In this document: positions 33,322-42,075 of the stretch, piece by piece
Position numbering within the stretch: the stretch's first letter is position 1
Layout: every line of letters starts with the position of its first letter
Assembly: GCF_003797825.1 (NCBI RefSeq)
Contig: NZ_RKME01000013.1
Coordinates: 1-64,000 of the forward strand
Length of the DNA: 64,000 nt
Source of the DNA: Gordonia sp. OPL2
GTDB lineage: Bacteria > Actinomycetota > Actinomycetes > Mycobacteriales > Mycobacteriaceae
Direction of reading: 5' to 3'
Made by a program: the position numbers and the translations under genes
The notes under the pieces: model-generated
Told to the model about the DNA's origin: nothing
What the model saw: only the letters and a program-made list of their open reading frames with translations
The model's database searches: none

Positions 33322-33876
33322 TCAGGCGGCCTCGGACGGGAACGTCGCCTCGATCGCATTCCAGATCAGCTGGGCCAGCGGCGTCGCGACGACCGCCGGG
33401 ATACCCTGTGCCTGAAGGAAAGCCGACAACAGCGGAACCGTCACGGTCTCCCAGTTGAAGTTGTCGAAGAAATCGTCGACGGCGTCGCCGATGAGGTCCG
33501 ACGACCCGGTGGCAGACCCACTGGAGGACCCGCTCGACGAGCCGGCCGAGCCGGTGGACTCCTCGTCGGCGGCCGGTGTGTAGCGGACGGCCGCGAGGAC
33601 CGCCGACTTCAGGTGCGCCAGATCCGTCGCGGTGGGCGTCTGCGGATGGTCACCGAGAATCCATGCGGCGGACGCGGCTCCTTGCGCGTCACCGGCTGCC
33701 GACGCCCTGGTCGACACCTGTGCCCAATCGACGGCGCCCTGTGGAATGGTCACCTGTGCCGATGCCCCGGGTTGCGGTGCAGCGGGTTGCGCGAAAGCCG
33801 GTGCTGTCGCGAACCCGGTGATGCCGATGGCCCCGGCGAGGGCGATCCCGGCCATGCGTGTACGAGCGTTCTTCAT
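33322..33876 (-). CDS. Secreted Ser/Gly-linker protein
   Basis: ATG at 33876 follows GGGGAG; 184 aa. Signal peptide MKNARTRMAGIALAGAIGIT with cleavage near AFA-QP. A mature helical domain (GAVDWAQVSTRASAAGDAQGAASAAWILGD) is followed by a Ser/Gly linker. A C-terminal hydrophobic helix segment then follows (VTVPLLSAFLQAQGIPAVVATPL). No family is recognised. Exported, function unknown. Confidence 0.7.
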   Translation of the reverse strand: MKNARTRMAGIALAGAIGITGFATAPAFAQPAAPQPGASAQVTIPQGAVDWAQVSTRASAAGDAQGAASAAWILGDHPQTPTATDLAHLKSAVLAAVRYTPAADEESTGSAGSSSGSSSGSATGSSDLIGDAVDDFFDNFNWETVTVPLLSAFLQAQGIPAVVATPLAQLIWNAIEATFPSEAA

Positions 33877-34095
33877 GTCAATCTCCCCGAAAGATTGTGC
33901 GTACGAACGATGTATCGAGCCGTCTGAGTCAGACGTCTCGAAAGTTACCAGCCGCCGACCGGTTCGACTACCTGAAGATTGTTTCGGATCAGTGGGGTGG
34001 ATCACGCCCGCTCGGCAGCCGGAGCCACGCCGGGGCACAGCGCAGTGGGACCTTCGGAGTGAGCCCCCTCAGGTATCGGCGGCGATACTGGACGG

Positions 34096-34398
34096 ATGCG
34101 ATCCGTCGACCCCTTCCATGCGCTGGTGCTCATGGCGTTGCTCTTCACATGTGGTGCGTGGTGTCTGGCGCGACCGGGGCGGTGGTCCGCGGCCGTGCTG
34201 ATCGCGGTGTCCGGGATGTGGATCGTGTGGAACGGCCCGCTCGAGGGCCGGACGCTGGTCGTGTTGAGTGAGCGGCACGGGATCACCGAGTCGGATCTGC
34301 TGTCGGTCGCCGGTGTCGCCATCGCGGTGTTCGCGCTGTGGCGGACCGAGACCGCCGGCGGGCGCCGGTGGTCGCGGCGCCGTCGTCGCCGTGACTGA
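34096..34398 (+). CDS. Small membrane protein upstream of menA
   Basis: This 100-aa protein starts at ATG and has three hydrophobic segments (FHALVLMALLFTCGAWCLA; WSAAVLIAVSGMWIVW; LLSVAGVAIAVFALW) with an Arg-rich tail. It ends 21 bases before menA on the same strand and is probably co-transcribed. No function is known. Confidence 0.65.
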   Translation: MRSVDPFHALVLMALLFTCGAWCLARPGRWSAAVLIAVSGMWIVWNGPLEGRTLVVLSERHGITESDLLSVAGVAIAVFALWRTETAGGRRWSRRRRRRD

Positions 34399-34419
34399 GC
34401 GACGTGGAAAGATCGACAC

Positions 34420-35286
34420 GTGGCAACCCCGAAGGAGTGGATCCAAGGCGCGCGTCCGCGCACGCTGCCCAACGCGATCGCGCCGGTGATCGTCGGCGTC
34501 GGCGCCGTGCGGGAACTGGGCGACGTCGTCTGGTGGAAGGCCGCGCTCGCCCTGGTGGTGGCGGTGGCCTTCATCATCGGCGTCAACTTCGCCAACGACT
34601 ACTCCGACGGTGTCCGCGGCACCGACGACGACCGCGTGGGTCCGATGCGTCTCGTCGGCTCCGGCGCGGCCTCGCCGTCCGCGGTCAAACGTGCAGCGTT
34701 CGCGTGCTTCGCGGTCGGTGCGGTGTGCGGACTGGTCCTCGCGATCACGACGGCGTGGTGGTTGGTCGCCGTAGGCGCCATCTGCATCGCGGGCGCCTGG
34801 TTCTACACCGGCGGCAACAAACCGTACGGCTACATCGGCCTCGGCGAGATCGCCGTATTCGTCTTCTTCGGGCTGGTCGCCGTGCTCGGTACGCAGTTCG
34901 TCGTCGGCGGTTCGGTCGACGGGACGGGACTGTTGTGCGCGGTCGCCGTCGGCAGCATCTCGTCGGCGGTGCTGGTCGTCAACAACCTGCGCGACATCCC
35001 GAGCGACACCGAATCGGGCAAGATCACCCTCGCGGTTCGTCTCGGCGACAAACGAACTCGGATCTTCTTCGCCGCGCTTCTCGTCGTCCCGCTGATCGTG
35101 AGCATCGCGCTGGCGCCGGTGACCCCGTGGGCGCTGCTGGGCCTGCTCGCCGCTCCCCTGGTGTGGGTTGCGCTGAAGCCCGTTCGTGGCGGTGCGCTCG
35201 GACCGGGCCTCATCCCGTCGCTCGGTGCAACCGGTCAGGCGATGCTGGCGTGGGCGGTGCTGACCGCGGTGGGTCTGTTCATCTGA
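34420..35286 (+). CDS. menA: 1,4-dihydroxy-2-naphthoate polyprenyltransferase
   Basis: GTG at 34420 with GGAAAG upstream; 288 aa, eight to nine membrane helices. The first prenyl-diphosphate motif is [16 protein letters not shown] (NxxxDxxxD) and the second [14 protein letters not shown]. The enzyme attaches the isoprenoid tail to dihydroxynaphthoate in menaquinone synthesis. In mycobacteria menA lies close to the ccsA/resB/hemL genes, which here occur about 16 kb downstream. Confidence 0.95.
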   Translation: MATPKEWIQGARPRTLPNAIAPVIVGVGAVRELGDVVWWKAALALVVAVAFIIGVNFANDYSDGVRGTDDDRVGPMRLVGSGAASPSAVKRAAFACFAVGAVCGLVLAITTAWWLVAVGAICIAGAWFYTGGNKPYGYIGLGEIAVFVFFGLVAVLGTQFVVGGSVDGTGLLCAVAVGSISSAVLVVNNLRDIPSDTESGKITLAVRLGDKRTRIFFAALLVVPLIVSIALAPVTPWALLGLLAAPLVWVALKPVRGGALGPGLIPSLGATGQAMLAWAVLTAVGLFI

Positions 35287-35350
35287 CGCCGGCTGTGATC
35301 TGGAGTACTCCGGAACGCGTCGTCGGCGGGTGGCATGCACAATTTGATTC

Positions 35351-35938
35351 ATGATGGTGCGGCGGAGATCTCGATTCCGCTCGGTCGCCGTGATCGTCCT
35401 CCTGGTCGCCGTGGCGCTCGTCGTCGTCATCGGCGCGGTCGGCTATCAACTCTTCAACCGCGAACACCAGGATGCGCTGCGCCCGGCCGACGCGATCGTC
35501 GTGCTCGGTGGTGAACACGATGGTCGCGAGGACTACGGGCTGCGTCTGGCCGACGAAGGCTACGCGGACACCGTCCTGATCTCGGACCCGTACCGCCCGT
35601 ACAACCCGTGGGACAAGAAACAGATGGATCGCGTCTGCAATGCGGGTACGCGAGCCGTCGAAGTGATCTGCTTCGTGCCCGCCCCGTCGACGACGCAGGG
35701 CGAGGCAATGTTCGTGCAACGTCTGGCCGAACAACGTGGGTGGCAATCAGTCATCGTGATCAGTTGGCGCTACCACATGGTGCGGGCTCGTTACATCTTC
35801 GGACAATGCTTCGACGGTGCGGTCGTGATGCGCAGCGTTCCCCGCGACTACTCACGTCCGCTGCGGCAGTGGGTCTATCAGTACGCGTATCAATACGGCG
35901 GACTGGTCAAGGCCGCGGTGATCGGGTGCGACAAGTGA
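35351..35938 (+). CDS. YdcF/ElyC family (DUF218) membrane-anchored protein
   Basis: This 195-aa protein starts at ATG 35351 (a second ATG follows directly). One N-terminal transmembrane helix (VAVIVLLVAVALVVVIGAV) is followed by an external DUF218 domain with ADAIVVLGGEHDGREDYGLRLADEGYADTVLISD and ASTTQGEAMFV-like segments. ElyC and SanA relatives act in envelope or carrier-lipid metabolism. Four cysteines occur in the outer domain. Located 64 bases after menA. Confidence 0.85.
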   Translation: MMVRRRSRFRSVAVIVLLVAVALVVVIGAVGYQLFNREHQDALRPADAIVVLGGEHDGREDYGLRLADEGYADTVLISDPYRPYNPWDKKQMDRVCNAGTRAVEVICFVPAPSTTQGEAMFVQRLAEQRGWQSVIVISWRYHMVRARYIFGQCFDGAVVMRSVPRDYSRPLRQWVYQYAYQYGGLVKAAVIGCDK

Positions 35939-35950
35939 GGATGGGCGCGG

Positions 35951-35988
35951 CCCTTCGTGACGCTCGCTAACTCGCTCCTCAAGGATCG
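35951..35988 (+). repeat. Degenerate copy of a 38-bp intergenic repeat
   Basis: CCCTTCGTGACGCTCGC ... TCCTCAAGGATCG differs from the copy at 49985-50022 at four positions. Family members lie at 47769-47806 and 49985-50130. Confidence 0.6.
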
Positions 35989-36144
35989 AGACGACGCGAG
36001 TTGCCGGCTCCGGTCCGGAATCTGCAATCCGTCGTTGACCTGCGGTGTCGTCGAACGTTCACGGTGAGGACATCGGCGAGTGGGGTGAGCGACCCTAGAC
36101 TCTGACCGTCTCCCGACCGGGAGCTCGGACGAAAGGAATCGCCG

Positions 36145-36849
36145 GTGACCATCGCAGTGCGTCGGGGCGCGCCAGTGTCATTGCGGGATCGGATCTCTCG
36201 CTCATTCATCACCCAGGTGTCGGTCGCGCTGGTCGCGATCGCCGCGGTCGTCGGACTCACCCACTCGAGTCCGTTGTCGCAGCCGGCGCACGCCGCACCG
36301 TCGGGCCCCATCGCGGCATTCGGCAAGGTCACCGCAACGGCGATCAAGGCGAAGGGTGCGGTCGTCTCCGTGAACGCCGGCACCTTCGTGCTCGACCAGA
36401 CCACGGGCGCGGTGCAGCTGGTGGACGCCGCGGGTGACGTCGCGGCGGAGTTCGTCCCGAAGGTCGTCGTCGACGGGGTGGTCCAGCCGTTGTCGGCGAC
36501 CATCACCAATGCCGGAAAGTCGGTGTCGTTTTTGTCCGACAACGCCATCCGAGTCGGCGCGAACATCGCGGCGTTCACGGCGAATCAGGTCGGCAACGCC
36601 GCTCAGCGGTGCGTGTCGTCAGGGTTGATGCCCGCGCTGACCGCGGCCGTGGTGGGCGCGATCACCGCGGGAGTCGCAGGGTTCTTCGCGGGCGGCTTCG
36701 GCGCGGTGCCGGGTGCCGTCGGCGGAGCTGTCCTGACCGGGTTCTCCGGCTTCGGCGCGGCGTGCCTCACGGCGGCCGCGAAGGGCGTCGTCGAGGACAC
36801 CCTGAACGGGGAGATCCCGAAACAGATCGTCGAGATCCCGTTCGGCTGA
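36145..36849 (+). CDS. Secreted protein with glycine-rich C-terminal hydrophobic region
   Basis: GTG at 36145 follows AAAGGA; 234 aa. Signal peptide with cleavage after AHA (about residue 50). The mature N-terminal half is beta-rich (VVSVNAGTFVLDQTTGAVQLVDAAGDV), and the C-terminal half has two long Gly/Ala hydrophobic stretches (TAAVVGAITAGVAGFFAGGF; AVGGAVLTGFSGFGAACLTAAA), perhaps membrane-inserting. Two cysteines. Mycolata secrete many proteins of this shape; the function is unknown. Confidence 0.7.
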   Translation: MTIAVRRGAPVSLRDRISRSFITQVSVALVAIAAVVGLTHSSPLSQPAHAAPSGPIAAFGKVTATAIKAKGAVVSVNAGTFVLDQTTGAVQLVDAAGDVAAEFVPKVVVDGVVQPLSATITNAGKSVSFLSDNAIRVGANIAAFTANQVGNAAQRCVSSGLMPALTAAVVGAITAGVAGFFAGGFGAVPGAVGGAVLTGFSGFGAACLTAAAKGVVEDTLNGEIPKQIVEIPFG

Positions 36850-36878
36850 GGCCGGCTCGAGGAAGGCCTGACATAAGG

Positions 36879-36935
36879 GTCACCGCTGGCGGGTCGATGA
36901 CGGGATAATCCGGACATCGGCACACCAGCGGTGAC
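36879..36935. repeat. Palindromic intergenic repeat, family A copy 1
   Basis: Arms GTCACCGCTGG (36879-36889) and CCAGCGGTGAC (36925-36935) enclose an inner hairpin around GATAATCC. Two more copies lie at 44261-44315 and 44376-44430. It also sits where a terminator is expected for the upstream gene. Confidence 0.75.
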
Positions 36936-36988
36936 GCTCATGTCGGCGCGCAGGGGAGAGTCCGCCCTACCCGCCCGAGCAGATCAGG

Positions 36989-37465
36989 TCAGGCGCGACG
37001 TGAGGGCTGGGAGCGCGGGGTGAGGTAGCGGACGGTGCGGTCGCGGCGCACGGAATCGACCGACCGGCACGCCGGCTGCCCGGTCTGCGCAACCGGGGCG
37101 ACCTGGGCCACCTGGCCCGGGTGGCCGACCGGGGCGACCGGCGCGACGCGCTCGGAACCCACGGCCATCGGCATCGCCGACGGTGCGGGCGGCGCGACGG
37201 GAACGTCCGCGACGGGGGTGGCGGCGAGGTTTCCGCCGACGCTCTGCGCGATCTGGTTGAGGGTGATGTACCCGTCTTCGATGGCGCGGATCAGGAGCGC
37301 GATCTTGGTGGCCGCGGGCCGGCCGGCGTCGTCGTATTTGGCGCGGATACGCGCCAGATGCGTGTTCACCGTGGCATCACTGATGAACAGCGCCGCCGCT
37401 GCTTCCTTCTTGGAGTCGCAGATCAGCCACTGCGTCAGCACCTCGACCTCGCGGTCACTCAACAT
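36989..37465 (-). CDS. LuxR-type HTH regulator without receiver domain
   Basis: ATG at 37465 follows GAGGAGA; 158 aa. LuxR HTH at the very N-terminus (LSDREVEVLTQWLICDSKKEAAAALFISDATVNTHLARIRAKY), then DAGRPAATKIALLIRAIEDG, a helix also present in the response regulator at 39867 (TAGRPAPTKTDLYKRAIEDG). The C-terminal half is Pro/Val-rich and basic, probably disordered. It lies 159 bases downstream of the sensor genes and may act in the same circuit. Confidence 0.82.
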   Translation of the reverse strand: MLSDREVEVLTQWLICDSKKEAAAALFISDATVNTHLARIRAKYDDAGRPAATKIALLIRAIEDGYITLNQIAQSVGGNLAATPVADVPVAPPAPSAMPMAVGSERVAPVAPVGHPGQVAQVAPVAQTGQPACRSVDSVRRDRTVRYLTPRSQPSRRA

Positions 37466-37624
37466 GTCGTTCTCCTCGCGTCTGCGCCGTGAGTGAGACC
37501 CGACCAGCTCACCACGACCTACCGGAACCATACGGAGGGGTACCGACAACGGACAGACGCGACTTTTCGGGGTCCCAACGCGGGTGCCCCGCATTCTGGG
37601 GGCACCGTTAGCGGCGCGAAATAC

Positions 37625-38698
37625 CTATGTGTAGGAACGGATCACGCCGAAGCGGTCGATCTCCGAACGTACACTCGACCCGTCCGTGCGTCGATGCAGC
37701 ACAGATGCCGCGATCGGCCGGTCCGGCGGCGACACACGCACGTAGATCTGGCCTTCGTCCGCCTCGTCGAGCACGTCGGAGGCCAGCCCGCTGACCGCCG
37801 ACGCCACGCGCGGCTCGATCGCGGGGACGCCGCCGTTCCCGCTCTGGGTGGCGCCGGAGTCGTCGATGAACACCACCTCGACGCCCTGGGTCCGCGCCCG
37901 GTAGGCAGGCCCGTCGAGATCGAGCGTCGACATCAGCGGCGCGCGCAACCGGTCACGCAGATGCGCCTCCAGCAACGCGCACTCGGTGCGTTCGTCCTCC
38001 GACAACTCCTGCCCGGTCGCGATGCGCTCCAGCATCGGGCGGGCCAGAGTGTCGAGGAACCGGACCTGATGTGCGCGTTCTTCTGCGGCCGCGGCTTCTG
38101 CCGACAACTGGGCCACCTGGCTTGTCGTCCTCGCCCGCAAGGCGAACACCGCCCGCGCCGTGGGCCGCAGGGTGAACGAGAAGAGTGTCGCCATCGTCAG
38201 CGGCGCGGCGTCGATCGCGACGATCGCCGCGCTCTCGACGACGGAGTGACCGACGAGGTACCCCCACACCCCGAACACGATCGCCTCACCGACGAGCCCC
38301 GCCCACGGCGCGATCTGTCGACCGCGCACACACATGAAGCAGTACACCGCGATCGCACCGCCGTGAATCCAGGTGGCGCTGACCGAGGCCGCCGCCGCGC
38401 CCGGGGTGACCGCCAGCGCGCAGATGCAGGCGAGCGGGCCGGAGAACGTCAGCACCACCGTCGTGCCCGTCGGTAGTGGATCTCCGGGTACCAGGACGAT
38501 CGACACCGCCGACGCCGACAGGATGAGGCCAGCGACGATCATCGGCCAGACATGGGTCACGTCGTCGACGACGTAGGCGATCATGATCCACGTCGACGCG
38601 AGGAATGTGGCGAGAACGAGCCATGCGCCCGGTTGACGCATCCCGAGGAGATCGCGAACGTCCTCGCGCGGCACTCCCCCGACCTTGGCGCGCGTCAT
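37625..38698 (-). CDS. Membrane sensor-like protein lacking kinase motifs
   Basis: ATG at 38698 overlaps the stop of the kinase gene (ATGA). 357 aa: about six transmembrane helices, then a cytoplasmic coiled segment (SQVAQLSAEAAAAEERAHQVRFLDTL) and a C-terminal domain of about 110 aa. The coil sits where a dimerisation-phosphoacceptor helix would be, but there is no conserved His and no N- or G-box of an ATPase domain. It looks like a degenerate kinase partner or co-sensor of 38695-39900. Confidence 0.7.
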   Translation of the reverse strand: MTRAKVGGVPREDVRDLLGMRQPGAWLVLATFLASTWIMIAYVVDDVTHVWPMIVAGLILSASAVSIVLVPGDPLPTGTTVVLTFSGPLACICALAVTPGAAAASVSATWIHGGAIAVYCFMCVRGRQIAPWAGLVGEAIVFGVWGYLVGHSVVESAAIVAIDAAPLTMATLFSFTLRPTARAVFALRARTTSQVAQLSAEAAAAEERAHQVRFLDTLARPMLERIATGQELSEDERTECALLEAHLRDRLRAPLMSTLDLDGPAYRARTQGVEVVFIDDSGATQSGNGGVPAIEPRVASAVSGLASDVLDEADEGQIYVRVSPPDRPIAASVLHRRTDGSSVRSEIDRFGVIRSYT

Positions 38699-39900
38699 GC
38701 CGACCACTCCACCGACACCAACGTGCCGCTGCCCGGCGACGAGTCGATCACCGCGGTCCCGCCGCACACCTTGGCCATCCGGCCGCGGATGCTCACCGCG
38801 ATCCCGAGACGCGTCGCCGATACCTGTGACGGATCGAATCCGACCCCGTTGTCGGCGATGTCGGCCCGCAACGACGTCGCGGTCGCGGTGATCGTCACCT
38901 CCACCACGGCGTCCGGCCCGGCGTGGCGCAGACTGTTGCGGAGCGCCTCGGCCGTGGCCGTCGAGATCGCCGACACCGCACCGCTGGGATAGAGCACCTC
39001 CGGCTCCCCGTCGACGACGGTGACATGCTGCGCCGGATCGATGAGCCCGACCGCGGCCCGGATCTGCCCGATCGCGTCGAAAGCGCCGACCGAGTGTCGT
39101 ACGTCCCCTGCTGCGGCCTGATCGACGGCGGCCAGAGCCGTTCGCGCATTCTGCGCCAACTCTTTCGACGCCCCCTGTCGGGAGGCCAGCAACAGCGTCG
39201 ACATCACGTTGTCATGGGTGAGGGCGTCGAACCGGCTGCGTTCCGCGGAACGCGCGTTGGCGGCCGCGGCGGCCGCTGTGGCGGTGTACGCCTGCGCTCG
39301 CGTCGTGTCGAGGATGGCGGCGGTCCGGATGGCCATCACGGCTGCGGAGACGAAGATCAGCGAGAAGGCGATCGACCAGGCGATGTCGGCGACGAGTGGT
39401 CCGTTGAACTCCGGCGTCCGGATCTCGTGGCTGATCAGAATGGTGATGGCACTGACGATTCCGAGGTAGGCGAAGGCGAACACCGCACGGAAGGCCAATG
39501 CCGCGGCGATCGCGGCGAGACCCGGGAACTGGGAGAACCAGATGCCGCTGACGGCATCGATCTGCTGTCCGTTCCAGCCGAACCGCCACAGCGCGAGCGC
39601 GACGACGAAGCCCGCAGCGGCCGTCGCCGCCGCGATCTGAATCCGCCGGACACTCGCGCCCCAACTCACCGGACCGAGCGCGACGCCGGTGCCGAAGATC
39701 AGGACGACCGCCGAGACCGTCCACCACGTGTCCATGACATCCAGTGAGTCGACGAGCATCGGCGCGGTCATCACCGCGTAGGCGAGGTAGCCGACGGCGA
39801 CGAAGACCGACATCAGCCGCAGGATCTGCCGTCCCGCCTGTTCGTCGCGCTCGTCGTGAACGCCGTTCAACGGCGAAAACGCCGTGGGATGGGCAGCCAT
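38695..39900 (-). CDS. Membrane sensor histidine kinase
   Basis: This 401-aa protein starts at ATG. About six helices form the membrane sensor. The phosphoacceptor region reads RSRFDALTHDNVMSTLLLAS (candidate His in LTHDN). The HATPase domain shows the N-box-like ATAEALRNSLRHAG and G-box DNGVGFDPSQ, with SSPGSGTLVSVEW at the end. The layout is that of a NarL-partner (HisKA_3-like) kinase. It overlaps the response regulator by 34 bases upstream and the kinase-less partner downstream: a three-gene operon. Confidence 0.88.
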   Translation of the reverse strand: MAAHPTAFSPLNGVHDERDEQAGRQILRLMSVFVAVGYLAYAVMTAPMLVDSLDVMDTWWTVSAVVLIFGTGVALGPVSWGASVRRIQIAAATAAAGFVVALALWRFGWNGQQIDAVSGIWFSQFPGLAAIAAALAFRAVFAFAYLGIVSAITILISHEIRTPEFNGPLVADIAWSIAFSLIFVSAAVMAIRTAAILDTTRAQAYTATAAAAAANARSAERSRFDALTHDNVMSTLLLASRQGASKELAQNARTALAAVDQAAAGDVRHSVGAFDAIGQIRAAVGLIDPAQHVTVVDGEPEVLYPSGAVSAISTATAEALRNSLRHAGPDAVVEVTITATATSLRADIADNGVGFDPSQVSATRLGIAVSIRGRMAKVCGGTAVIDSSPGSGTLVSVEWSA

Positions 39901-40538
39901 CCGTCCTCTATCGCCCGCTTGTAGAGATCGGTCTTGGTCGGTGCCGGCCTCCCGGCGGTGTTGTAGCGGCCGCGGATGCGGTTGACGTAGTCGGTGACGG
40001 TCTCCGCGGAGATGTCGAGCTCCTTGGCGACCCGCGCCGACGACTCCCCGGCCGCGTACAGCTCGAGCACTCGCCGCAGCTGCGGCGACAGGTCGACGAA
40101 ACCCGGGTCGGAATCGATCGCGGCAGCCCAGTCGATGCTCGGCACGGTGTCACCGGAGAGCGCCTGACGCATGGCGCCGAGCAACTCCTCTTCGCGGGCG
40201 TTCTTGCGCACGACACCCATCACACCCGCGCTGGCCGCCTGCCGGACCATGTACATCTCGTCGCCGGAGGTGTAGACGAGGGTCGGGATGCCTGCCTGTT
40301 GGAGGGTCTCGATGTTGGTGATCGGTGACGTGCCGTCGCCGAGTCGCAGGTCGAGCAGCACCAGGTCGAGATCGGTCGCGGTGGCGAGCAGGGCCTTGAC
40401 GGTCTCGGCTCCCGCGACCAACTCCATGTCCGTCTGCTCCGCGAGCGTGGCTCGCAACCCTCGGACGATCTGTTCGTGGTCATCCACCACCCCTATGCGC
40501 CACACGCGGCCGGGCACCTCGGTCATGGCATCAATCAT
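39867..40538 (-). CDS. NarL/FixJ-type response regulator
   Basis: The start is uncertain: ATG 40538 (MIDAMTEVPGRVWRIG) or ATG 40526, neither with a clear ribosome site. About 223 aa. Receiver domain with the acidic pair in IGVVDDHEQIV, phosphoacceptor Asp in LVLLDLRLGD and Lys in GVVRKNAREE. The C-terminal LuxR HTH is LSPQLRRVLELYAAGESSARVAKELDISAETVTDYVNRIRGRY. First gene of the operon with the kinase and its partner. Confidence 0.92.
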   Translation of the reverse strand: MIDAMTEVPGRVWRIGVVDDHEQIVRGLRATLAEQTDMELVAGAETVKALLATATDLDLVLLDLRLGDGTSPITNIETLQQAGIPTLVYTSGDEMYMVRQAASAGVMGVVRKNAREEELLGAMRQALSGDTVPSIDWAAAIDSDPGFVDLSPQLRRVLELYAAGESSARVAKELDISAETVTDYVNRIRGRYNTAGRPAPTKTDLYKRAIEDGWLPIPRRFRR

Positions 40539-40734
40539 CGCCGATGACGGATCGCGGTGAGACGCAAACCTGCGTCGATCCCACCGGCCGAAGCCGAGTC
40601 GACGCGCAGATGTCATCGCGGCCATGCCGCCAGTATGCGATGTATCTGCAGGTCAGCGGTATCGTCCGACTGCGTGAACGTGTGGGCGAGCGACCTGTGG
40701 GGGCATCCGCTGAACGGTCGACGACGCCACACAG

Positions 40735-41064
40735 TCATCGCGGCGGCCGCTGCCCAGGGCGGGTGTCCGCCGGTCGCAGCGCCCACCCGGGCACCCAGTG
40801 CGTGACCTTCTCCTGGCGGTCCTTCGCGGTGATGGTGTAGCTGACGCGGCCGTACCACTCACCCCACTCCGACCGCGCCCACGCGGTGAGCACGCCGAGG
40901 TGGACCGACCGGATCTGCAGACCATCAGGGAAGTACTCGCCGCTGTGATGTGGGGTCTGGGGATAGAGCGCGTTGAGGTCGATGAGCACCGCCTTGTGCC
41001 CGACCGGAAAGTACACCGGTCGGCGTGGCTGGCCGCTGTCGCCGCCGATCCACTGCATGCCCAC
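40735..41064 (-). CDS. SOS-regulated small protein of unknown function
   Basis: This 109-aa protein starts at GTG 41064 (an ATG at 41058 is in frame). A LexA box ends two bases upstream, so the message is probably leaderless or nearly so. The sequence is Trp-rich, soluble and without a recognised domain (KAVLIDLNALYPQTPHHSGEYFPDG; SEWGEWYGRVSYTITAKDRQEKVTHW). LexA control predicts induction by DNA damage. It lies downstream of nothing else on its strand and appears monocistronic. Confidence 0.65.
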   Translation of the reverse strand: MGMQWIGGDSGQPRRPVYFPVGHKAVLIDLNALYPQTPHHSGEYFPDGLQIRSVHLGVLTAWARSEWGEWYGRVSYTITAKDRQEKVTHWVPGWALRPADTRPGQRPPR

Positions 41065-41066
41065 AC

Positions 41067-41082
41067 TCGAACACTAGTTCGA
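41067..41082. promoter_or_regulatory. SOS box (LexA operator)
   Basis: TCGAAC-ACTA-GTTCGA is an exact match to the actinobacterial LexA consensus TCGAAC-N4-GTTCGA. It lies inside a larger perfect 16-bp palindrome (41057-41092) that also covers the start codon of 40735-41064. Confidence 0.85.
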
Positions 41083-41092
41083 GTGTGGGCAT

Positions 41093-41509
41093 CCGGACAA
41101 GCCGGGTACGTGGACGGAGCCGAGGTGCGCTACCTGCACTGTGATCGACGCCCGGCCGGCGCGCGTCGAGCGACGGATGCCCGTCGTCGGCGGACGTCAA
41201 TGGCGATGGGATGATGACGAGTTCCGTTGCACTGGACGGTTTTTGACATCGTTCACGGATTGCCTGGTCGATAACCGAAACTCTGTGGCACGTACCCGAT
41301 CTGGGGACAGGAATTCGTCACCGATGTCCTGCGTGGTGGGGACCCCGAACCACTTGTCCCCAGGACAGGGACGAGTAGCGGATCGAATCCCTTTCACGTG
41401 GTTGACAACTCGCAATCGCGTACGACGCTACGCGTGTCAGGAGCCGCGGTCTGGTCGATCGTTGTCGATGTGCCCACGACACGGGGGCCACATCGACGAA
41501 AGGACCGAC
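41093..41509. other. Gap with possible IS481-type end remnant
   Basis: 417 bases without a credible gene. At 41306-41376 GTCACCGATGTCCTG and a later TGTCCCCAGGACAGGGAC resemble the repeated ends of IS481-family elements; no transposase frame remains. The rest probably holds the promoter of 41510-41920. Confidence 0.3.
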
Positions 41510-41920
41510 ATGGATCGCAAACAGAAGGCACTGACCGCGAGCACCATCGCCGTACTCACCATCCCGGTCGCCGCCACGCTCATCGGGACCGGTGGCGGAA
41601 CGGCGGGTGCCGCGACCGCGCTGGGGCCGGCGACGAACTCGTGCGCAGGTGACGGGACGGCCTCGGCGCCGGTAGGGGTACCGGGTGGGGTGTTCATCCC
41701 GGATGCGGGCACTACGTCGAAGTATGCGAACAGCGTGAAGGTCGCATCGTTCGGCACCGGAAGCCTCGACGGCGATTTCGCCGCGAAGACCGTCCCCGGT
41801 GGGATCGAGGTCGAGACCCGCGGCGTCGGACTGGGCACGCTGAGCGGCGCGTACGAGAAGTACGTTCCGGGCAACGGATATGTCAACTGCCAGGTCAACG
41901 GCACATTCCTCCTCTCCTGA
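41510..41920 (+). CDS. Small secreted protein
   Basis: ATG at 41510 follows GAAAGGA; 136 aa. Signal peptide MDRKQKALTASTIAVLTIPVAATLIG with cleavage near AGA-AT. The mature domain is beta-rich with two cysteines (NSCAGD near the start and VNCQVNG near the end) that could bridge its ends. No family is recognised. Followed by a strong terminator at 41949-41993. Confidence 0.7.
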   Translation: MDRKQKALTASTIAVLTIPVAATLIGTGGGTAGAATALGPATNSCAGDGTASAPVGVPGGVFIPDAGTTSKYANSVKVASFGTGSLDGDFAAKTVPGGIEVETRGVGLGTLSGAYEKYVPGNGYVNCQVNGTFLLS

Positions 41921-41948
41921 CCCGCGCGATCCGCGGATGCAGGTGACG

Positions 41949-41993
41949 ACACGACGGCGGGCGCCGGCCAGAAGCCGACGCCCGCGGTCGTGT
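41949..41993. terminator. Bidirectional terminator
   Basis: A 20-bp stem with a few mismatches (41949-41968 with 41974-41993) and a 5-nt loop, between the convergent secreted-protein and Clp-N genes. Confidence 0.75.
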
Positions 41994-42075
41994 GATGGTG
42001 TGGATCGTTTCGCCGGATCCCGGTCCGACGACGTCGACGATCGACCACCGTCGTCAGGGTGTGATCACGCGTCGA

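Noticed and set aside
34069..35430. 453-codon minus-strand frame
   Set aside because: Antisense of menA; low-complexity RDH-rich translation and no motif.
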